Shown: positions 1 to 7,728 of the stretch, in pieces
How the letters are laid out: each line of letters starts with the position of its first letter
Position numbering within the stretch: position 1 is the stretch's first letter
Origin: CAZOOK01 sp964581385
Lineage (GTDB): Bacteria > Pseudomonadota > Gammaproteobacteria > Nevskiales > Nevskiaceae
Length of the DNA stretch: 64,000 nucleotides
Assembly (NCBI GenBank): GCA_964581385.1
Contig: CAZOOK010000001.1
Location: 277,941-341,940 of the forward strand
Direction: 5' to 3'
Translations under genes and position numbers: made by a program
Notes under the pieces: model-generated
Databases searched by the model: none
What the model was told of the DNA's origin: nothing
What the model saw: only the letters and a program-made list of their open reading frames with translations

Positions 1-1808
1 TGCTTTGGCACCGCGTCATCAATCGAGTGGCCGATGTAGTGCTCGAGAGGACGTCCAGTGAGCTTTAAAAAATTGCTGTTGCATAAAGTAAAGCGGCCAT
101 CGCGGTCGACCGCGAACACCGAATCCGGATGCTGCTCGAACAGCGAAGTGAACTGTTGCCGACTGGTGTCGAGCCGCCCTAATGCGTGATGCTGATCGAT
201 GGCAATGCCGGCGATCGAAATCAGCGAATCGACATTCCGCAATTCCTCGTCCGAGGGCGAACGAGGTTCGCGATAGTAGATTCCGAAAGTGCCGAGGACG
301 TTGCCTTCCGAGCTGATGATTGGCGTCGACCAGCAGGCGCGCAGGCCGTGCTGCAATGCTATATCTCGCGCCCCGGTCCAGACCGGATCCCTTCCGATAT
401 CGCCGCTGATAATGCGGCTGCGGCGCAGGATCGCTTCGCAGCAGGAACCAATGTTCGGCTCGATTCTCACGCCGTCGACGAGGCGGTTGTATTCCTCGGG
501 CAGGCCGGGCGCCGCGCCGTGACGCAGGTGCTCCGAGGATTCGTCGAGAAGAAGAATAGATGTATAGGCGCCGGGATGGTTTCTGTCGTAGAGCTGGCAC
601 ACGGATTCCAGGCTATTCGCTAGCGCAGCGTGCGATGCAATCCGCGCCAGTATCTCCTGCTTACCTTGTTCGAAAGTCTGCTTGCGCCGCTCGCCGTCGA
701 TGTCGCGTCCGACGCAGAACGTCATTCCGTCCAGTTCGGACCAGAATGCCTTCCATTGCATGGAAACGATGCTGCCGTCCTTGCGCAGATGGCGATTATC
801 GAACCCGATCACGCGGTCGCCCGGCGCGCCTTTTTGCAGATGAAGAATGGTCCGCTCGCGATCATCCGGGTGGACGAGGAGACGAAAATCGGTTCCGCGC
901 AACTCCGCCGAGGAATAGTTCCAGAGCCGCTTGCAGGCACCGCCGATGTTGAAAATGCGGCCGTCGCGGTGGATGGCGCACATCACGTCGGGGGCGCCAT
1001 AGATGAACAGCTTTCTCAGATTCCGGGTGGCTGCGAGTTGACGGGAAAGCCGGCGTGTCAGATGTTCCCTGCGCAGTTGTTCCGTGACGTCGACGAGCAC
1101 CGTCACCGCAAGTTGCGGTCGATCGCCGATTTCGGGAGTCAGCGAGCCGGTTTCACGCACCGTGCATTCCTTGCCATCCGGACGCACGATCCGATATTCG
1201 CAATACATGATGTCCTCGCCCGCATGCAGTCGCTTGCGGGCTGCTTCGACACGTGCGCGATCAGCCGGATGCACGCGCACGAGTACGGTTTCGAGCCGAT
1301 GGTCGAACCGCGTCGCTTCCAGACATAGAAGCGCCAGCGCTTCGTCGGACGCGTGCAGGAACTTGGAGCGGGTATCGAAGGTAAGAGTGCCGGCGCCGGC
1401 TATCTTTCGCGAAGGGGGGCGGCTGTTTTTTGCCGCAGTTTCTGTACCGCTCGCAGTGGTTTGTTCAAAGGCTTGAGGCGTGTCGTCGTCCGCGATGCGA
1501 TTCAGCCTCGATTGGGCGGTATTCGCGGCGCGCGCGGTGATCTGGCGCCGCAGCGCCATCGCAAGCATTAGTAGCGCCACCACAAAGCCGCCGACCAGCA
1601 ACTGCTGTGGAAGTGCAGCCGGCGCCGATGGCCCCGCCTCGGCAAGTGCCGCCGCCATGACGGCGATCAGCACGATGAGCATTCCGCCAAAAAGTGGAAG
1701 CCAGGGGCGGAAGCGGGCGGGAAAGCGACGGCCCAGCTCGGCCCATTCCGCGTCGACGCGGTGGCGAGCGGATCCCCGGTACAGATCGTTGATGGTCTTT
1801 TCCATCAT
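1..1808 (-). CDS. PAS/GAF multi-domain signalling protein (3' part beyond the window)
   Basis: An open frame reads without a stop from ATG at 1808 (a second ATG follows directly) to the window edge, giving about 602 residues of a longer protein. Near the N-terminus are two hydrophobic segments (about residues 34-57 and 68-86), so it is membrane anchored. Two PAS-like segments follow (about 145-245, with a typical 'VRPDGKE' stretch, and about 265-375), then a GAF domain (about 400-540) and the start of another PAS domain ('FEQHPDSVFAVDRDGRF'). PAS-PAS-GAF-PAS chains usually end in GGDEF/EAL or histidine kinase domains. The output domain is not in the window, so the signalling class is unknown. 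The gene is divergent from alaC. Confidence is high for a sensor protein, low for the output. Confidence 0.85.
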   Translation of the reverse strand, partial: MMEKTINDLYRGSARHRVDAEWAELGRRFPARFRPWLPLFGGMLIVLIAVMAAALAEAGPSAPAALPQQLLVGGFVVALLMLAMALRRQITARAANTAQSRLNRIADDDTPQAFEQTTASGTETAAKNSRPPSRKIAGAGTLTFDTRSKFLHASDEALALLCLEATRFDHRLETVLVRVHPADRARVEAARKRLHAGEDIMYCEYRIVRPDGKECTVRETGSLTPEIGDRPQLAVTVLVDVTEQLRREHLTRRLSRQLAATRNLRKLFIYGAPDVMCAIHRDGRIFNIGGACKRLWNYSSAELRGTDFRLLVHPDDRERTILHLQKGAPGDRVIGFDNRHLRKDGSIVSMQWKAFWSELDGMTFCVGRDIDGERRKQTFEQGKQEILARIASHAALANSLESVCQLYDRNHPGAYTSILLLDESSEHLRHGAAPGLPEEYNRLVDGVRIEPNIGSCCEAILRRSRIISGDIGRDPVWTGARDIALQHGLRACWSTPIISSEGNVLGTFGIYYREPRSPSDEELRNVDSLISIAGIAIDQHHALGRLDTSRQQFTSLFEQHPDSVFAVDRDGRFTLCNSNFLKLTGRPLEHYIGHSIDDAVPK

Positions 1809-2103
1809 TATTCAAATTTACCCTTATTGCGTAGCCATCCTCGAAGGCCGCAAATTCCCTTGCTGCCATTTACCTCCCGGGAGGCCCAGCTTTACCAGAT
1901 GGAATACCCATGAACGGCATGTTTTGGGCGACAAACGGACGCGGCGGTGTATGCTGCGATGCACAAGAGTGGTTGCCGGAAGTGGGCCGGAACGAGGTGG
2001 CCCGCCGATCCATCCACTCTGGCGCGCTGTCATCGCACATGATTTAATCGCGCCCCAACTCTCTTGGCCGCCCGCGGCCTCCGTTTGTGCCTAAAGGTGT
2101 TTC
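1809..2103. other. Intergenic region between the PAS/GAF gene and alaC
   Basis: These 295 bases separate two divergent genes and must hold both promoters. I see no convincing -35/-10 pair, hairpin with a T-run, or small gene. An AAAGG-like ribosome binding sequence lies about 8 bases before the alaC GTG. Confidence 0.5.
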
Positions 2104-3333
2104 GTGAACAATGTTTTTCCGCGCATCCAGCGCCTGCCCCCTTATGTCTTCAGCATCGTCGGCGAATTGAAGAAGGCGGCCCGAGCTCGCGGCGAGGACA
2201 TCATTGATTTCGGCATGGGCAATCCGGATCAGCCGACGCCGCGGCACATTGTGGACAAACTGGTCGAGGCAGTGGTGCGTGGCACTGACAGCGACTACGT
2301 CAAACCCGAGCACCACGACGAGGAAGGCACCCATACGCACCGTTACTCGGTGTCGCGGGGCATTCCGCGCCTGCGCCGTGCGATGGTGAACTGGTACCGC
2401 GCCCGCTACGACGTGCATCTCGATCCGGAGTCCGAGGTGATCGCGACGATCGGCTCGAAGGAAGGGCTCGCACACCTGGCATTCGCCACGCTTGGCCCCG
2501 GCGACACCGTGCTGGTGCCGAATCCGGCCTATCCGATCCATCCTTACGGCGCGATTCTCGCCGGCGCCGACGTGCGCCATGTACGCATGACGCCGGAAGT
2601 CGATTTCTTTGAGGAGCTGCACAAGGCGATCAAGGAAACCTGGCCGGCACCGAAGATGCTGATCCTGAATTTTCCGGGCAATCCGACGACGGCGACGGCG
2701 GATCTGGATTTCTTCCGCAAGGCGGTCGATATCTGCCGCGAGCACGGCATCTGGCTGATTCACGATCTGGCTTACGCGGACATCGTGTTCGATGGCTATA
2801 CCGCGCCGAGCGTGCTGCAGATTCCCGGTGCAAAGGACGTCGCGGTGGAATTCTTCACGCTGTCCAAGAGCTACAACATGCCGGGCTGGCGCGTCGGCTT
2901 CATGTGCGGCAACCCGACGCTGGTCGCTGCGCTGGCGAAGATGAAGAGTTATCTCGACTACGGCATGTTCACGCCGATCCAGGTGGCCGCGATCGCCGCG
3001 CTGGAAGGCCCGCAGCAGTGCGTCGCCGAAATCCGCCACATGTACCAGAGCCGCCGCGATGTGCTCGTCGAAGGGCTCAACAAAGCCGGTTGGGACGTGG
3101 TCAAACCCAAGGCGACGATGTTCGTCTGGGCGCGGATTCCCGAGCACCTGCGTGCACTCGGTTCGATCGAATTCTCCAAGCGACTCCTGGAGGAAGCGAA
3201 GGTCGCGGTGTCGCCGGGCGTCGGTTTCGGCGAATATGGCGATGATCACGTTCGCTTCGCGTTGATCGAGAACGAGCACCGCACGCGGCAAGCACTGCGT
3301 GGTATCAGGAAGCTGCTGCACGAGCGGGGATGA
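2104..3333 (+). CDS. alaC: Alanine transaminase AlaC (class I/II aminotransferase)
   Basis: This is a PLP-dependent fold-type I aminotransferase of 409 residues that by family makes alanine from pyruvate and glutamate in the cytoplasm. The N-terminus 'FPRIQRLPPYVFSIVGELK' is typical of AlaC/YfdZ. The substrate-region motif 'NPAYPIHPYGAILAGA', the conserved 'NFPGNPTTATAD' and the PLP lysine in 'TLSKSYNMPGWRVGF' (about residue 260) are all present. The start is GTG at 2104; the nearby ATG at 2111 is out of frame. It lies 54 bases upstream of hom and 1.4 kb upstream of thrC in the same direction, an order seen in several proteobacteria, so the three are probably co-transcribed. A neighbouring minus-strand open frame is only its shadow. 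Confidence 0.93.
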   Translation: MNNVFPRIQRLPPYVFSIVGELKKAARARGEDIIDFGMGNPDQPTPRHIVDKLVEAVVRGTDSDYVKPEHHDEEGTHTHRYSVSRGIPRLRRAMVNWYRARYDVHLDPESEVIATIGSKEGLAHLAFATLGPGDTVLVPNPAYPIHPYGAILAGADVRHVRMTPEVDFFEELHKAIKETWPAPKMLILNFPGNPTTATADLDFFRKAVDICREHGIWLIHDLAYADIVFDGYTAPSVLQIPGAKDVAVEFFTLSKSYNMPGWRVGFMCGNPTLVAALAKMKSYLDYGMFTPIQVAAIAALEGPQQCVAEIRHMYQSRRDVLVEGLNKAGWDVVKPKATMFVWARIPEHLRALGSIEFSKRLLEEAKVAVSPGVGFGEYGDDHVRFALIENEHRTRQALRGIRKLLHERG

Positions 3334-3387
3334 GATCCTCCGCGGCCGTTTTTAAATGCAATCTGTCTGAATGAGCTGACGTATTCC

Positions 3388-4692
3388 ATGACCGAACCTT
3401 TGAGAGTGGGACTGATCGGCCTGGGCACCGTAGGCCAGGGCGTCGTGCGCGTGCTGGCGCGCAACGGCGCGCAGATCGCGCGCCGCGCCGGCCGGCCGAT
3501 CGAAATCGTCGCCGCGGCGACACGTGATCCGTCCAAGCCGCGCAACTGCGAGCTGAAGGGCATCAAGATCAGCGCCGATCCGTTCAGCGTGGTGCGCGCC
3601 GATGTCGATGTCGTCGTCGAATTGATCGGTGGTCTCGATCCGGCGGAACGCCTGATCGGCGAAGCGCTCGGTCGCGGCCGCCACGTCGTCACCGCCAACA
3701 AGGCGCTGCTCGCCGAGCGCGGTGTGGCTTTGTTCCAGCGCGCGCAGGCGGCCGGGTCGATTCTGGCGTTCGAGGCGGCAGTTGCCGGCGGCATCCCGAT
3801 CATCAAGGTGCTGCGCGAAGGGCTCGTCGCCAATCGCGTCACCGGCATCGCCGGCATCATCAACGGCACCAGCAATTACATCCTCACGCAGATGCGCGAG
3901 CGCGAGGCCGCTTTCGCCGACGTGCTCGCGGAAGCGCAGAAGCTCGGCTACGCCGAGGCCGACCCGACCTTCGATGTCGAAGGCATCGATGCCGCGCACA
4001 AGTTGACCATCCTCGCGGCGATCGCGTTCGGCACGCCGCTCGCCAGCGGCATCGTGCGCGCGGAAGGCATTTCGCAGATTCAGGCGCAGGACATCGCGCT
4101 CGCCGGCGAGCTCGGCTATCGCATCAAGTCGCTCGGCATCGCCAAGCAGACCGGGCACGGTGTGGAACTGCGCGTGCACCCGACGCTGGTGCCCGAGGGC
4201 AAGCTGCTGGCCAAGGTAGACGGCGTGCTCAATGCGGTTCTCGTCGATGGCGACGCCATCGGCCAGACCGTGTATGTAGGGCGCGGTGCCGGCGCCGAAG
4301 CGACCGCTTCCGCCGTGATCGCCGATCTCGTCGATATCGCGCGTCTCCACGGCGCCGCCGCGCGCCACTGGGTTGCGCCGCTCGGCGTGACTGGCGCGAC
4401 CGCACCGCCGCCGCTGCTGCCGATCGAAAATGTCGAGAGCGCTTACTACCTGCGTTTACGTGTCGCTGACGAGCCCGGCGTGCTGCGTGCACTGACTTCG
4501 ATCCTCGCCGAAGCCGACATCAGCGTCGAAGCGATCCTGCAGAAAGAACCCAAGCCCGGCGCCGACGCGACCATCGCGATCATCACTTCCGTGGTGTCCG
4601 AAGCGCGCTTCCGCCAGGCGCTCGATCGCATGCAGCAGCTGCCGTTCCTGCGTCCCGGAACGGTGCGGCTACGCGTCGAGCATTTCGAGTAG
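3388..4692 (+). CDS. hom: Homoserine dehydrogenase
   Basis: The 434-residue enzyme reduces aspartate semialdehyde to homoserine with NAD(P)H, the branch point to threonine and methionine. The N-terminal Rossmann motif 'GLIGLGTVGQGV' (about residues 8-19), the 'VTANKALLAERG' stretch, the catalytic-domain signature 'GIINGTSNYILTQM' (about 156-170) and 'EAQKLGYAEADPTFDVEG' are all present. The C-terminus (about 352-434, 'YYLRLRVADEPGVLRAL') is an ACT domain, usually the site of threonine feedback. It is the monofunctional form, not fused to aspartokinase as in enterobacteria. It lies between alaC and thrC. No homoserine kinase (thrB) gene is adjacent. Confidence 0.96.
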   Translation: MTEPLRVGLIGLGTVGQGVVRVLARNGAQIARRAGRPIEIVAAATRDPSKPRNCELKGIKISADPFSVVRADVDVVVELIGGLDPAERLIGEALGRGRHVVTANKALLAERGVALFQRAQAAGSILAFEAAVAGGIPIIKVLREGLVANRVTGIAGIINGTSNYILTQMREREAAFADVLAEAQKLGYAEADPTFDVEGIDAAHKLTILAAIAFGTPLASGIVRAEGISQIQAQDIALAGELGYRIKSLGIAKQTGHGVELRVHPTLVPEGKLLAKVDGVLNAVLVDGDAIGQTVYVGRGAGAEATASAVIADLVDIARLHGAAARHWVAPLGVTGATAPPPLLPIENVESAYYLRLRVADEPGVLRALTSILAEADISVEAILQKEPKPGADATIAIITSVVSEARFRQALDRMQQLPFLRPGTVRLRVEHFE

Positions 4693-4767
4693 TCCATTTC
4701 CCGAACCCTTCCCGAACCCGATTCCCGTGCCGTTCGCGGCGCGGTCGTCGAACAAAGAATAGCCACC

Positions 4768-5889
4768 ATGACCCGCTATACCGGAATCATCGAAAACTAC
4801 CGCCACCGCCTGCCGCTGGCTGTCAACGCTCGTCCAATCAGCCTCGGCGAAGGCCGCACACCGCTGATCCGGCTCGAAAACCTGCCGCGCTCGGAAGGTG
4901 TGGACGCCGAGCTGTACGTTAAATTCGAGGGCGCCAATCCGACCGGCTCGTTCAAGGATCGCGGCATGACCGTGGCCGTCACCCAGGCGGTTCACGAAGG
5001 CAGCCGCGCCATCATCTGCGCCTCCACCGGCAACACCTCCGCCGCCGCCGCCGCGTATGCCGCACGTGCTGGCATTACCGCGTTCGTGCTGATTCCCGAA
5101 GGCAAAATCGCGATGGGCAAGCTCGCGCAGGCGGTCGTGCATGGCGCCGTGGTCGTGCAGATCCGCGGCAACTTCGACGACGGCATGCGTCTGGTCAAGG
5201 AAGTCGCGCAGACCGCGCCGGTGACCATCGTCAATTCGATCAATCCGTTCCGCCTGCAAGGGCAGAAGACCGCCGCCTTCGAAATCACCGAAGCGCTCGG
5301 CCGCGCGCCGGATTTCCATTGCCTGCCCGTCGGCAACGCCGGCAACATCACCGCGCACTGGATCGGCTACTCCGAATGCGCCGGCGTCCAGACTCAGTCC
5401 TGCCTGCACTGCAACGGCCATTGCAGCTTCCTCGGCCCGGCGACGACGACCGCGCGTCCGCGCATGGTCGGCTATCAGGCCAGCGGCAGCGCACCGTTCA
5501 TGCGTGGCGGACCGGTCAAGAATCCAGAAACCGTCGCCACCGCCATCCGCATCGGCGACCCGCAAAGCTGGGCACCGGCCTGGACCGTACAGAAGGAATC
5601 GAACGGCTGGTTCGACGAATGCAGTGACGGCGAAATCCTCGCGACGCAGCGCCTGCTCGCCAAGTACGAAGGCGTCTTCTGCGAACCCGCCTCCGCGACC
5701 TCGCTGGCCGGCGCATTGCGCGATCTCAAGAGCGGCAAGATTCCGGCCGGCTCCTCGATCGTCTGCACCCTCACCGGCAACGGCATGAAAGACCCGGATG
5801 TGATTCTCAAGGGTGGTGCGCCGGATTTGATTCAGGTTGATGCTGAGCGCGGTGCGGTTGAGCGGACGTTGGTGGAAAGGTTGCGCTGA
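4768..5889 (+). CDS. thrC: Threonine synthase
   Basis: The PLP enzyme makes threonine from O-phosphohomoserine. At 373 residues it is the short class of the family. The PLP lysine lies in 'NPTGSFKDRGMTVAV' (about residue 63), and the phosphate-binding loop 'PVGNAGNITAHW' and 'ASTGNTSAAAAAYA' are conserved. Between about residues 200 and 232 there is a stretch that most family members I know do not have, carrying four cysteines (C204, C212, C215, C219; spacing C-X7-C-X2-C-X3-C) where relatives have a short 'WKGYKE...' segment. It could bind a metal or form a disulfide-rich loop. The gene is the last of the alaC-hom-thrC group. The ATG at 4768 follows a 75-base gap. Confidence 0.94.
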   Translation: MTRYTGIIENYRHRLPLAVNARPISLGEGRTPLIRLENLPRSEGVDAELYVKFEGANPTGSFKDRGMTVAVTQAVHEGSRAIICASTGNTSAAAAAYAARAGITAFVLIPEGKIAMGKLAQAVVHGAVVVQIRGNFDDGMRLVKEVAQTAPVTIVNSINPFRLQGQKTAAFEITEALGRAPDFHCLPVGNAGNITAHWIGYSECAGVQTQSCLHCNGHCSFLGPATTTARPRMVGYQASGSAPFMRGGPVKNPETVATAIRIGDPQSWAPAWTVQKESNGWFDECSDGEILATQRLLAKYEGVFCEPASATSLAGALRDLKSGKIPAGSSIVCTLTGNGMKDPDVILKGGAPDLIQVDAERGAVERTLVERLR

Positions 5890-6377
5890 GACTCCCTTTA
5901 GTGAAAGGTTTGTTTGCAAACGCGTATTCGGATTTTGTCAGGATATGGTGGTGTCATACGATCGGCCTAATTCGTTAGGTCGCAGGGAGAGTTGCAGTAT
6001 AAAAATTGAGTATAGCCATCGTGTCGTCGCTGCTCTGGTCGAGTGGCTTCGCGTCGAACGCCCTCTCTTCGGATTACAGTTCGGTAAGTCAGGTAAGTCA
6101 GGTAAGTCAGGTAAGTCAGTCGTCGGTAGTGACTGCGTCTTCTGCCGAATTTCTTCGAGCGCGAAACGCAGCCTTAATGACTTCGTTCGGTTTGAAAAAA
6201 TCCTTGATACCTGTGAGCATCAGAAGGCGCAGTACCAGCAATATCTTGACTCGCTGCCTAACAAAAAGGAGCCAAATTGAAAATATTCAATCTAGCCTCT
6301 TTTAGCTTTCCTCGTAGGCGGTACAAAACAAGGTTACATTCTATGAACATGGTCATGTACGCGTTACCAGGAACGTC
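5890..6377. other. Low-GC intergenic region with a doubtful small open frame
   Basis: After thrC the base composition becomes clearly AT-richer. A TTG at 6006, about 14 bases after an AGGGAGA sequence, opens a 99-residue frame to 6305. Its first 20 residues are weakly hydrophobic and are followed by serine-rich VSQ repeats made by the tandem repeat at 6083-6118. A second frame over the same bases ends at 6280 in a charged, more protein-like tail ('EKILDTCEHQKAQYQQYLD'). Either a small exported protein or a gene broken by a frameshift between these frames is possible. I cannot decide, and no product is assigned. Confidence 0.25.
6083..6118. repeat. Tandem repeat, 4 perfect copies of a 9-bp unit
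   Basis: GGTAAGTCA is repeated four times without a mismatch (6083, 6092, 6101 and 6110). The unit is three codons long, so any frame across it stays open when copies are gained or lost: Val-Ser-Gln repeats in one frame, Gly-Lys-Ser in another. Confidence 0.95.
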
Positions 6378-6887
6378 ATGAGATACCTCTTTATTTTATT
6401 AGCTGTTTTGCTGTCGAGCTGCGCACAAACGTATCACCCGGTGGAATATCAGCTTACTGATGACAGAATTTTCAACTTCGATACAACCGGCCCCGTCACC
6501 GTTTTGAATGGCCAGCACGATATTACAGCAGTGAAAATATTTGATGACAAAGTCACTTGGACTTCGTCCGATGCAGAGATATCAGAAGCGCTATCAAACC
6601 AGCTTCAGAAAGAAATAAATAAACACGGCCATACCAAGGGTGGGGAAGAAAAATTTTTAACCATCACCGTAATGAAATTCTATACAGATCGTTCAACCTT
6701 TGTATTTCACACTTCGGTTGACGTAAAGGTCGACGGTGGCAACGGTTTCGAAAAGATGCTGCATATTGAAGACGGAACAAATGGAAGTTTTGGCGGGAAC
6801 ATTGTGAGGTCATTTAACGGAGCAATTGCAGTGGCTGTAATACATATATTAGGTGACCAAGATGTTTTGTCTTATTTGGGAAGCTAA
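6378..6887 (+). CDS. Putative lipoprotein of unknown function
   Basis: The 169-residue product starts with a lipoprotein signal peptide: MRYLFILLAVLLSSC, with the lipobox LSSC and acylated cysteine at residue 15. The mature part is a mixed alpha/beta sequence ('EISEALSNQLQKEINKHG', 'KFLTITVMKFYTDRSTFVF', then a hydrophobic stretch near 150-160). This resembles small envelope lipoproteins of the type annotated as hypothetical, but I recognise no family. The ATG at 6378 has a CCAGGAAC sequence before it. Codon use is AT-rich (AAA, ATA, TTA) compared with all neighbours, so the gene was probably acquired by transfer. It is followed directly by a REP-like palindrome and the inverted-repeat element. 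Confidence 0.75.
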   Translation: MRYLFILLAVLLSSCAQTYHPVEYQLTDDRIFNFDTTGPVTVLNGQHDITAVKIFDDKVTWTSSDAEISEALSNQLQKEINKHGHTKGGEEKFLTITVMKFYTDRSTFVFHTSVDVKVDGGNGFEKMLHIEDGTNGSFGGNIVRSFNGAIAVAVIHILGDQDVLSYLGS

Positions 6888-6891
6888 AGGT

Positions 6892-6975
6892 TGGCCAGCG
6901 TAGCGTGCGCACTGCGCACGACCGTTCCGTTATGACCCAACGGTGAACGTGCGCGCTGCGCACGCTACTGGTCAG
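6892..6975. repeat. Large REP-like nested palindrome
   Basis: Arm TAGCGTGCGCACTGCGCACG (6901-6920) faces a right arm at 6948-6967 that matches it with two differences. Each arm is itself nearly palindromic. Inside, ACCGTT (6921) pairs with AACGGT (6939), so the whole block can form one long stem. It begins 4 bases after the lipoprotein stop codon and ends 10 bases before the terminal-inverted-repeat element. It has no T-run, so it is more like a REP/BIME unit than an intrinsic terminator. Confidence 0.8.
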
Positions 6976-6984
6976 AAATTGTAG

Positions 6985-7044
6985 GGTGCAATAAGCGCAG
7001 CCCATTGCACCGTTTACCACGAGTGGATGCGGGCTTCGCCTGCT
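6985..7044 (+). repeat. Left terminal inverted repeat
   Basis: The repeat begins GGTGCAATAAGCGCAGCCC and ends GGGCTTCGCCTGCT. It pairs with 7638-7697 with one mismatch (ACCACG here, ACCGCG in the partner). Confidence 0.9.
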
Positions 7045-7637
7045 GAATGCAGTGAAACTCTGAAGTTTTCCATTCCGCCCCTGTTGGGCGGGTTACTTTC
7101 TTTGCCACGCGGCAAAGAAATGTAACCAAAGAAAACGCGCCCCTGACCGCACCGACTCGCGAGAAGCCTGCGAGTCGGTGCCCTCCGCTCCTCGGCCGAG
7201 ACGGGCTTCATCGACGCGACTTCCTGTCGCGACGAAGAAGGCTTCGGCTCCTGCCTCGCCCCGCGTTGCGCGCGGGCAGTTCCGCCTCGTCCTGCGGTGC
7301 TCGGCGCGGTCCGAAGGGGGTCGAAAAGCAACAGCACAAAGCAGCGCGATGCGTCGCTTTGCTTTTGATTTTCGCTTTTGACGTTGGGCCCCCTTGGGAG
7401 CGCTGAGCATCGCAGCGCGCGCAGGGGATGGCGGGCATGGATGCTCGCCAAGCACCGTCACGGCAGGAAGCCGTGTCGGTGCGGTTCCCCGAGCACGCGA
7501 GAAGCGCAAGGAACCGTGCGTAGCACGGCGCGGATATGGGGCGTGCTTTCTTTTGGCTACTTTTCTTTACACGAGTAAAGAAAAGTACGCCCGCCCAACA
7601 GGGGCGGAACAAAAGACCTCAAAGCCCCACCGCTTCA

Positions 7638-7697
7638 AGCAGGCGAAGCCCGCATCCACTCGCGGTAAACGGTGCAATGGGCTGCGCTTATTGCACC
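7638..7697 (-). repeat. Right terminal inverted repeat
   Basis: This is the reverse complement of 6985-7044 with a single substitution. It ends 32 bases before the stop codon of the PASTA-domain gene. Confidence 0.9.
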
Positions 7698-7728
7698 AGT
7701 CCAGCAGGTAAGCAACTGGGCGCGTTAC

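Larger units (their letters stand above)
6985..7697. mobile_element. 0.7-kb element with 60-bp terminal inverted repeats, no transposase
   Basis: The ends are 60-bp inverted repeats (6985-7044 and 7638-7697) that match at 59 of 60 positions. Weaker inverted similarity continues inward about 100 more bases: both ends hold CCGCCCCTGTTGGGCGGG and a hairpin of the type TTTCTTTG...CAAAGAAA. The GC-rich interior has several overlapping open frames of Arg/Ala/Pro-rich composition, which look spurious, and no recognisable transposase. I recall similar 'TTACTTTTCTTT...AAAGAAAAGTA' intergenic repeats from Xanthomonadaceae genomes, so this is probably a dispersed non-autonomous element. I see no clear target-site duplication. 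Confidence 0.75.

Noticed and set aside
2044..3321. 425-codon minus-strand open frame opposite alaC
   Set aside because: It is the antisense shadow of alaC, with Arg/His/Asp-rich composition typical of the opposite frame in high-GC genes. alaC has full family motifs.
4669..5919. 416-codon minus-strand open frame opposite thrC
   Set aside because: It is the shadow of thrC; no family motifs and no ribosome binding site.
7014..7711. Several 65-145-codon frames inside the inverted-repeat element
   Set aside because: Arg/Ala/Ser-rich translations in overlapping frames on both strands, no binding sites and no domain. Explained by GC-rich repeat sequence.
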